From: JAUVZF01 sp964539385
GTDB lineage: Bacteria; Planctomycetota; Phycisphaerae; FEN-1346
Assembly (NCBI GenBank): GCA_964539385.1
Contig: CAZIJC010000089.1
Span: 1 to 18,670, forward strand
Direction: 5' to 3'
DNA length: 18,670 bases
Each line of letters starts with the position of its first letter. Within the stretch, counting starts at the first letter, position 1. The translations under genes and the position numbers were made by a program. The notes under the pieces are model-generated. The model searched no databases. It worked only from the letters and a program-made list of their open reading frames with translations, and was not told the DNA's origin. Of this stretch, positions 13,800 to 18,670 are shown one piece after another.

Positions 13800-13837
13800 A
13801 TTTTGCGCGGCGGGTCTCCGGACCCGCCGCGCGAAAT
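13800..13837. terminator. Long hairpin between convergent genes, likely bidirectional terminator
   Basis: ATTTTGCGCGGCGGGTC (13800-13816), loop TCCG, GACCCGCCGCGCGAAAT (13821-13837) form a 17-bp stem with a single non-canonical position. The base of the stem is AT-rich on both sides. Its place between the ends of two convergent genes suits a terminator acting both ways, although the U-tracts are short. Confidence 0.6.
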
Positions 13838-13863
13838 GGCGCTGTAGTGCTAAACGCCCCGGC

Positions 13864-16089
13864 CTACTTCGCCTTGGCGCTGCGGGCGATTGCGACGTCC
13901 TTCTTCACGTCCTCCTGCAGGTGCAGCCAGTCCAGTTCCCGCGTGCGGGCAAGCAGTTGCGGACGGTACTGCGCCCTGGCGACGGCGGCGTAGTCCTGCC
14001 AGTGCCGCACGGCGTCCTGGAGGTGTTTGACAGCGGCGGTCTTGTGCTTCGCATCGCCGGTCTTCTCGAAGAGGGCGAGTTCGACGGCGCCGAGTATCTT
14101 GGCGGCGTAGTAGTCGCCGAGCCACGCCATGGCGAGGATGTCGCCGAGGGTTCGGCGGAGTTCCTTGGCCGGCGTGCCGATGTCGCGCGGCGTGCGTTCG
14201 ACGTTCTCGCGGGCGCGCGCTGCGTGTCCTTTGAGTTGCTCGGCCAGCTGCACGGGCGTCGTACCCTCAATCTTCTCGTTCTTGAGCCGCGCCGCCACGT
14301 AAGCGGGGATCGTCAGTATGCCGCCGGCCTCCATCGTCGGGTTCGTGATGAAGTCGCGGACGGTGTGGAAGCCCTTGCGCTGGTCCATGCAGCCTTCGAC
14401 GGCCCACATGAAGTCCCAGTTGCGCCAGTGGAAGCGGTTGACGAGGGGGATGACCTTCGAGGCCTCCCGCCACGCGTCGTAGAGCGCCGCGGCCGGCGCC
14501 TGCGGCAGGCGATGCGCGATGCGCTTCTCGAAATACCGCCGGTCGAGCGCCGGATCGTATCCCAGCCGCCCCCACAGCATGAAGCGGTACCAGTGCTTGC
14601 GGATCTCCAACTGGCGCGGCGAGTCGGGCTCGGTCGAGATGAACTCCCTGCCCCAGGCGTACCCGTCGCTGCCGACGTAGTAGCCGGCCGTCAGGTCGGC
14701 CGGGAAGTTGCCGAGGAACTCGCGGACGTAGTCGGGGTCGCCCCAGCGGAAGACGAAGATGTCGTCGTTCCGCAGGTTCCACCAGCACCGAAGGCCGTTC
14801 GCCTTGAGTTCCTGCTGGAGGCCCTTCGAGAACGGCGGCTTCGTCGACGAATAGAGCCGCGCGCGGGCGTACTTGAAACTCACCTCGAACGGGTCCGGAT
14901 ACCGCGACCACTCCTTGACGACCTCGCCGGCGCCGGTCTGCCAGACGCGGTGGATGAAGCGGACGGTGCGCCCGGGCTGCTCCTTTTTGGCGTCGAGGAC
15001 GCCCTCGCCGTACGCCTTCCAGAGCCACTTCTCCTTGGCGAACTCGTCGTTGCGTTTCCTCATACGTTCGCCGGCCGTCACGCCCAGCCCAGAGAGGTGC
15101 GGATAGGTGAGGATCGTCTGCTTGACGCACTCGCGGATGTAGGCGATGGTCTTGGGGTTGTCCTGGCGGTCGTCGATGCCGTATTTGCCGCCGGCCGAGT
15201 TCGTCAGGACGTTCCAGGTGATGATGTAAACGTCGATGCCGCGCTCGTGTGCCCGCTGCATGACGCGGCGCCAGAAAGCGATCTTCTCGTCAATGGTCAT
15301 CCTCCTTACGACGCGGACGTTCGCGAGCACCTCTTTCGAGACGCCCATGTGCTCGCCGATGGAGCCGTGGCGGGCGGCCGGCTTGATCTTTGAGGTGCAC
15401 ACGTCGTCGAGCGCCACGTCGGCGTACTTCTGGAGTTTCACGAGCGATGGAAACGGGTGGGGGTTCCAGAGCGTCAGGACGTTGTAGCGGTTGCGTGCCA
15501 TCTCGTCGAGATAGTCTTCCCAGAAGTCCCACTCCCACATGGTGGCGATGTTCTGTTGTGCGGCGTCGCCGGAGTCGTCGTAACTGGGCGTTCTGGCGTC
15601 GAGCGGGATGTTGAACTTGACGCCGCGCCGGGCGATGGCCGGCTCGGCCGTGCAATCCTTGACGCCCTCGAGTCCGTCGAGGCGGATGGTTTCCGCCAGG
15701 TCCAGGCCGCCGTACATCGCGCCGACGGCGTCGGGCGCGAGGACCCGGTACCCGCCCCGCGTGCCCCGCTGAAGGGCGTACCCCTGCCGCTTCAGCGACG
15801 GGACGTCCGCCTTGCCCTCGCCGAGGACGAAGCGTATCCGGACGGGCGTTTGCCCTCGCGGCTGCGCGTCGGCGACCTGCTGCGTCACGGCGTAGCCCTT
15901 TGCCTCGAGCGCCGAGCGGACCTCCTCGGCGGCAAAGCAGATCGGCGGGCTCGCCGCGTCGCAGAAGATGACCGCCTTCATGCCCTTCGGCGGAGTTCCC
16001 TCCTGCGCCCGGCTGCCGCATCCTGCGCCCGCCATAAACATCGCTGCTGCCACGGCCGCCGCCCATCGTCGCATGCCATGTCGGTTCAT
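13864..16089 (-). CDS. Probable clan GH-A glycoside hydrolase (alpha-glucuronidase-like), lipoprotein
   Basis: Predicted 741-residue exported protein. AAAGGCGG lies 7 nt before ATG 16089. The signal MNRHGMRRWAAAVAAAMFMA ends in AGAGC, so Cys24 may be lipidated. Residues about 36-150 resemble the N-terminal alpha/beta domain of GH20/GH67 enzymes (PPICFAAEEVRSALEAKGYA). A barrel region follows, opening with ARRGVKFNIPLDARTPSYDD near 153 and including DEMARNRYNVLTLWNPHPFP (195-214), YIITWNVLTN (288-297) and GLGVTAGERM (334-343). Glu341 there is a candidate catalytic acid. The C-terminal 200 residues are helical and charged. I cannot assign an exact GH family. The substrate may be an acidic or sulfated polysaccharide sugar (inference). 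It diverges from the parvulin gene and converges on DUF1080. Confidence 0.65.
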   Translation of the reverse strand: MNRHGMRRWAAAVAAAMFMAGAGCGSRAQEGTPPKGMKAVIFCDAASPPICFAAEEVRSALEAKGYAVTQQVADAQPRGQTPVRIRFVLGEGKADVPSLKRQGYALQRGTRGGYRVLAPDAVGAMYGGLDLAETIRLDGLEGVKDCTAEPAIARRGVKFNIPLDARTPSYDDSGDAAQQNIATMWEWDFWEDYLDEMARNRYNVLTLWNPHPFPSLVKLQKYADVALDDVCTSKIKPAARHGSIGEHMGVSKEVLANVRVVRRMTIDEKIAFWRRVMQRAHERGIDVYIITWNVLTNSAGGKYGIDDRQDNPKTIAYIRECVKQTILTYPHLSGLGVTAGERMRKRNDEFAKEKWLWKAYGEGVLDAKKEQPGRTVRFIHRVWQTGAGEVVKEWSRYPDPFEVSFKYARARLYSSTKPPFSKGLQQELKANGLRCWWNLRNDDIFVFRWGDPDYVREFLGNFPADLTAGYYVGSDGYAWGREFISTEPDSPRQLEIRKHWYRFMLWGRLGYDPALDRRYFEKRIAHRLPQAPAAALYDAWREASKVIPLVNRFHWRNWDFMWAVEGCMDQRKGFHTVRDFITNPTMEAGGILTIPAYVAARLKNEKIEGTTPVQLAEQLKGHAARARENVERTPRDIGTPAKELRRTLGDILAMAWLGDYYAAKILGAVELALFEKTGDAKHKTAAVKHLQDAVRHWQDYAAVARAQYRPQLLARTRELDWLHLQEDVKKDVAIARSAKAK

Positions 16090-16131
16090 CGTGTCGCCGC
16101 CTTTCGGTTATCGAAGCCCTGGTTTCGTTCC

Positions 16132-16160
16132 TCTGTATCCGCAGCGGCGCGGAGTGTCAA
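16132..16160 (-). promoter_or_regulatory. Candidate promoter for the glycosidase-like gene
   Basis: On the minus strand a perfect TTGACA (16160-16155), a 17-bp spacer and TACAGA (16137-16132) lie about 43 bp before the start codon. The -35 is ideal, while the -10 is only half-matched. Confidence 0.45.
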
Positions 16161-16194
16161 GTTTCGTCCCGGCGGCGCCGGCCGCTCGCAAACG

Positions 16195-16223
16195 TTGCAC
16201 GAAGGCCTTGCCGCCGCTACAAT
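16195..16223 (+). promoter_or_regulatory. Sigma70-type promoter for the parvulin gene
   Basis: TTGCAC (16195-16200), a 17-bp spacer and TACAAT (16218-16223) lie 34 bp before ATG 16258. It is arranged back to back with the minus-strand promoter at 16132-16160. Confidence 0.6.
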
Positions 16224-16257
16224 GCGACCCTTTCCAGGGAACCGAAGGGAGAATTGC

Positions 16258-17088
16258 ATGGCGATTATCGTCAACGGCGAGCGCATCGACGACGAAACGA
16301 TTCACGAAGAGGCCGAGCGCATGCGGCCGGAATACGAGAAGGCGTTCGCCGAGGAGGCGCCGGCGGAGCGCGAGGCCAAACTCCAGCAGTGGGCACGCGA
16401 CAACGCCGTCGAACGCGTCCTTATCGAGCAGGCCGCCAAGGCCGACACCGAGCCCCTGCCGGACGACGAACTCCAGAAGGCCCTTGAGGCGGCCAAAGAA
16501 CACGCCGACGAGGCGACGGCCGAGGACCAACTGCGCGAGGAGGTCGAACTGCACCTGCGCATACAACGCCTCATGGCCGGCGTTGCCGAGGCCGTGCCGG
16601 ACCCGTCCGACGAAGCCGTCCAGGCCTACTACGACGAGCACAAGCAGGAGTTGATGGCCCCGGAACGCATCCACGCCGCCCACATCGTCATGCACGTGGA
16701 CGCGAACACGCCCCCCGAGGTGGCCGAGGCCAAACTGAAGGAGGCCCAGAAACGGTTGGAGGCCGGGGCGGACTTCGGCGAGGTCGCCGACAACGATTCC
16801 GACTGCCAGGATCCCGGCGGCGACCTGGGATGGTTCCCGAGGGGGCAGATGGTCGAAGAGTTCGAGAACACCGTCTGGAAGATGAAGCCCGGCCAGGTTA
16901 GCGACATCTTCGCCACGCGATTCGGCTTTCACATCGTCCGGGTCATCGAGCGCAAGGCCGCCGCACCGTATGCCCTGGAAGAGGTCGAAGACCACGTGCG
17001 CGAGCACCTCGCCAGCCAGATGCGCGACGAGGCCGTCGAGACGTTCCTCGACTCGCTGCGCGAAAAGGCCACGGTCGAAGAAGCGTGA
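16258..17088 (+). CDS. Parvulin-type peptidyl-prolyl isomerase (cytoplasmic)
   Basis: Predicted 276-residue PPIase. GGGAG lies 8 nt before ATG 16258. Residues 1-115 form a helical, acidic N-terminal chaperone-like region. The rotamase domain spans about 136-232: HAAHIVMHV (His142), DSDCQDPGGDLGWFPRGQMV (Cys183 at the active-site position) and RFGFHIVRVI (Phe/His). A helical tail (233-276) completes the protein. It looks like PrsA/SurA/NifM-type foldases but has no signal peptide and starts directly with MAIIVNGERI. It therefore probably acts in the cytoplasm, perhaps on nascent or specific client proteins. The codon use is like that of its neighbours. It is followed by a REP array within 13 bp. 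Confidence 0.9.
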   Translation: MAIIVNGERIDDETIHEEAERMRPEYEKAFAEEAPAEREAKLQQWARDNAVERVLIEQAAKADTEPLPDDELQKALEAAKEHADEATAEDQLREEVELHLRIQRLMAGVAEAVPDPSDEAVQAYYDEHKQELMAPERIHAAHIVMHVDANTPPEVAEAKLKEAQKRLEAGADFGEVADNDSDCQDPGGDLGWFPRGQMVEEFENTVWKMKPGQVSDIFATRFGFHIVRVIERKAAAPYALEEVEDHVREHLASQMRDEAVETFLDSLREKATVEEA

Positions 17089-17100
17089 GGGGCACAATCC

Positions 17101-17174
17101 GAGCCGCGAGCGCATCTGAGCCGCGAGCGCATCCGAGCCGCGAGCGCATCTGAGCCGCGAGCGCAAGCGAGCGG
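17101..17174 (+). repeat. REP array, GAGCCGCGAGCGC family
   Basis: Three 17-bp units GAGCCGCGAGCGCATC(T/C) start at 17101, 17118 and 17135. A full REP follows, with GAGCCGCGAGCGCAAGCGAG ending CGG (17152-17174). The full palindrome pairs CCGC with GCGG around tandem G/A mismatches. It sits immediately upstream of a RAYT remnant, the usual place for the cognate repeat. Confidence 0.85.
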
Positions 17175-17180
17175 GGGGCC

Positions 17181-17270
17181 ATGAACACCGAACCTGAACG
17201 CGGCATCCCCAAGGCCTACCTTATCACGTTCAGTTGCTACGGCGCCCCGCCCGCTCGTCGATCTCGGTGA
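17181..17270 (+). pseudogene. N-terminal remnant of a second RAYT
   Basis: ATG 17181 opens a 29-codon frame beginning MNTEPERGIPKAYLITFSCY and then G, typical of the first strand of Y1/RAYT transposases (AYLITFxxYGTWL). Homology ends at about 17243, and the frame stops at 17268-17270 inside the BNR gene read backwards. The rest of the transposase is gone. The BNR gene's stop codon (17232-17230) lies within this remnant. Confidence 0.6.
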
Positions 17271-18396
17271 TTTTGAACCGGACGCTGGCGATGTACGGCG
17301 ACTCGCCCTTCGTCCAGTGGCCGTAGGTCGTGGCGACGAAGGTGCCGTCGGGCAGCAGTTCCAGCGCCGGGTAGGCGCAGTCGGCGCTGCGATGGTTGTC
17401 CATGAGTCGGACGCGGTACTGGCCCTCGCGCCCGCGGACGATGTCGTCGTACGTGCCGATCCACATGACCCAGTCGCCCCTGGTCGGGCTGGAGCGGGTC
17501 GTGTCGCGGAAACTGATGACCAGCCGGCCGTCGGGCGCGTAGAGGGCCTGGTGCCTGTCGCCGGTGAGGGCGGCCGGCAGTTGGCGGGGCTTCGACCAGG
17601 TGCGGCCTTCATCGTCGGAGAAGATGACGAAGGAGTTGTACCGGCGGCTGTTCTCGCGCAGCAGCAGGGCGATCTGGCGGCCGTCGGGCGAGCGGACGGC
17701 CCCGGGCTCGCACAGGTGGGCGGTGGGGTGGGTGGCAATAACCTCGGGCTCGCTCCACGTCAGGCCGCCGTCGGTCGAGAGCGCCTTGTACACGTTGAAG
17801 ACGGGCGGCCTGGCCCGGCGACCGCCCTTCTTCAGGAAGCGGCCGTCGTCGTGGAACACGGCCATGTAAGAGCCGTCCTTGAGGCGCACCAGGTCGGCCA
17901 TGGCGACGATGCCGCCGAAGTCGCCGATGGGCTTCAAGGGCGTCCACGTCACGCCGTCATCTTCCGAGACCGCCATCCGGATGGGGTACAGGCCGGAGAA
18001 CATGATGATGCGGTCTTTCCCGTTGGCGTCGGTCACGGGGTAGAGGGTGGGCACCTCCTTGCTGGTGGCCCAGTTTTCGGGCACCGGCAGACGGTCGGAC
18101 CACGTGAGGCCGCCGTCGGTCGAGCGCTTCATGACGATGGCCCCGCCGCCGTGGCCTTTCGGATAGACGGCGATCATCGTCCGGTTGTCCTTCAGCAGCA
18201 CCGTGGTCGGATGGCCGAGGTACTGGCCCTTCTCGCGGTCGACGATAATCTGGCGATGCGTCTCGTGGGCGAGGTCGATGGTGGGAATCGTGTAGCCGGG
18301 CGGCATGGGTTGGGGCGCGTCTGCGGCCGCGGCAAGGTGCGCGGTGACCGCGACAAGACCGATGATCGCACAGACACGCAGGGATAGCGATGTCAT
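17230..18396 (-). CDS. Secreted BNR-repeat (sialidase-like) protein
   Basis: Predicted 388-residue secreted beta-propeller. GAGG lies 7-8 nt before ATG 18396. The signal peptide MTSLSLRVCAIIGLVAVTAH is cleaved near AAA-DA. Four Asp-box repeats are visible: STDGGLTW (92-99), SEDDGVTW (144-151), STDGGLTW (207-214) and SDDEGRTW (260-267). This is typical of sialidase-fold (GH33-like/BNR_2) proteins. The classic RIP arginine motif is not seen; at that place the sequence is QYLGHPTTVLL, so I would not claim sialidase activity. The protein probably binds or cleaves a sugar chain outside the cell. The last residues (RSN) and the stop are encoded by antisense RAYT sequence, so the C-terminus has been replaced. 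Confidence 0.85.
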   Translation of the reverse strand: MTSLSLRVCAIIGLVAVTAHLAAAADAPQPMPPGYTIPTIDLAHETHRQIIVDREKGQYLGHPTTVLLKDNRTMIAVYPKGHGGGAIVMKRSTDGGLTWSDRLPVPENWATSKEVPTLYPVTDANGKDRIIMFSGLYPIRMAVSEDDGVTWTPLKPIGDFGGIVAMADLVRLKDGSYMAVFHDDGRFLKKGGRRARPPVFNVYKALSTDGGLTWSEPEVIATHPTAHLCEPGAVRSPDGRQIALLLRENSRRYNSFVIFSDDEGRTWSKPRQLPAALTGDRHQALYAPDGRLVISFRDTTRSSPTRGDWVMWIGTYDDIVRGREGQYRVRLMDNHRSADCAYPALELLPDGTFVATTYGHWTKGESPYIASVRFKITEIDERAGRRSN

Positions 18397-18415
18397 CGTT
18401 AGCCTCTTTCAGAAC

Positions 18416-18572
18416 CCGCTCGCTTGCGCTCGCGGCTCGGATACAGTCTCGATTCGCACTCCCGGCTCGGATGCCAGTCGCGGCTCGCATGCGCCCATCC
18501 GAGCCGCGAGCGCAAGCGAGCGGGACGCGAGCCAAGACCGGCAAGCCCCGAGCCGCGAGCGCAAGCGAGCGG
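18416..18572. repeat. Inverted cluster of three REP elements upstream of the BNR gene
   Basis: The 25-bp sequence CCGAGCCGCGAGCGCAAGCG ending AGCGG occurs in reverse at 18416-18440 and forward at 18499-18523 and 18548-18572. Degenerate pieces of the same repeat (CGGCTCG) lie at about 18450-18490. It forms a BIME-like block in the 200-bp gap before the gene at 17230-18396. No promoter was seen there. Confidence 0.85.
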
Positions 18573-18596
18573 TCAGCCACCCGGCCGCGCGTCACC

Positions 18597-18670
18597 TTAC
18601 CCCGCCTCAGCACGAGCGTCATAGACCTGCATCGCCTCGCCCTGATTGCCGACCACGTACGCCACGGCCT
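18597..18670 (-). CDS. Possible C-terminal end of a gene entering from the right
   Basis: On the minus strand an open frame from the window edge ends at TAA 18599-18597 and would encode the last 23 residues, ending VYDARAEAG. Third codon positions are mostly G or C, as in the neighbouring genes. The fragment is too short to be sure or to name. Confidence 0.3.
   Translation of the reverse strand, partial: AVAYVVGNQGEAMQVYDARAEAG

Noticed and set aside
17230..18396. Calling the BNR protein a true sialidase
   Set aside because: Asp boxes are present, but the usual RIP arginine motif is absent, so only the fold is supported.

Overview
The window looks like a piece of a high-GC chromosome from an uncultured member of the Planctomycetota. 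This is inferred from three proteins with PEP-CTERM tails, a DUF1080-type protein, a BNR/sialidase-like secreted protein, a clan GH-A-like lipoprotein, HtrA-like periplasmic proteins, and dense families of short palindromic repeats with truncated REP-associated transposases (RAYTs). No rRNA, tRNA, CRISPR array, exosortase or phage gene was seen.

Layout. Positions 1-600 are repeats only: nested palindromes, a 53-bp direct repeat, a 35-bp tandem repeat and a MITE-like palindrome. At 624-3100 lies a lower-GC segment with a possible gene remnant, a 19-codon leader ORF, and a Tat-exported three-part protein (unassigned N-terminal domain, InlB-like repeat, DNRLRE/CBM96-like module). A truncated RAYT (3198-3546) then abuts a minus-strand pair: an intact HtrA-like lipoprotein (4979-6433) followed by an HtrA-like paralogue that lacks the catalytic serine (3547-4923). 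A plus-strand cystathionine gamma-synthase of plant type follows (6816-8066).

Positions 8114-12219 hold three minus-strand PEP-CTERM genes: a subtilisin-fold protein, a papain-family protease with a lectin-like domain, and a small protein. Copies of one repeat/hairpin element lie upstream of each of them. A copy of the tail and 3' flank of the small gene sits directly behind the papain gene. Next come a plus-strand DUF1080 secreted protein (12760-13731), a minus-strand glycosidase-like lipoprotein (13864-16089), a divergent cytoplasmic parvulin (16258-17088), a REP array with a second RAYT remnant, and a minus-strand BNR protein (17230-18396). The extreme right end may hold the last codons of another minus-strand gene.

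How it fits together. Most products are exported or envelope-bound and point to polysaccharide processing (the 926 gene, DUF1080, the glycosidase-like protein, the BNR protein) and envelope protein quality control or surface display (HtrA pair, PEP-CTERM proteases). The strongest unexplained signal is in the non-coding DNA. There is a shared minus-strand hairpin before the PEP-CTERM genes, and its G.U pairs indicate a functional RNA on that strand. There are also three places where a gene's stop codon lies in or at the edge of sequence copied from a neighbouring or mobile element.
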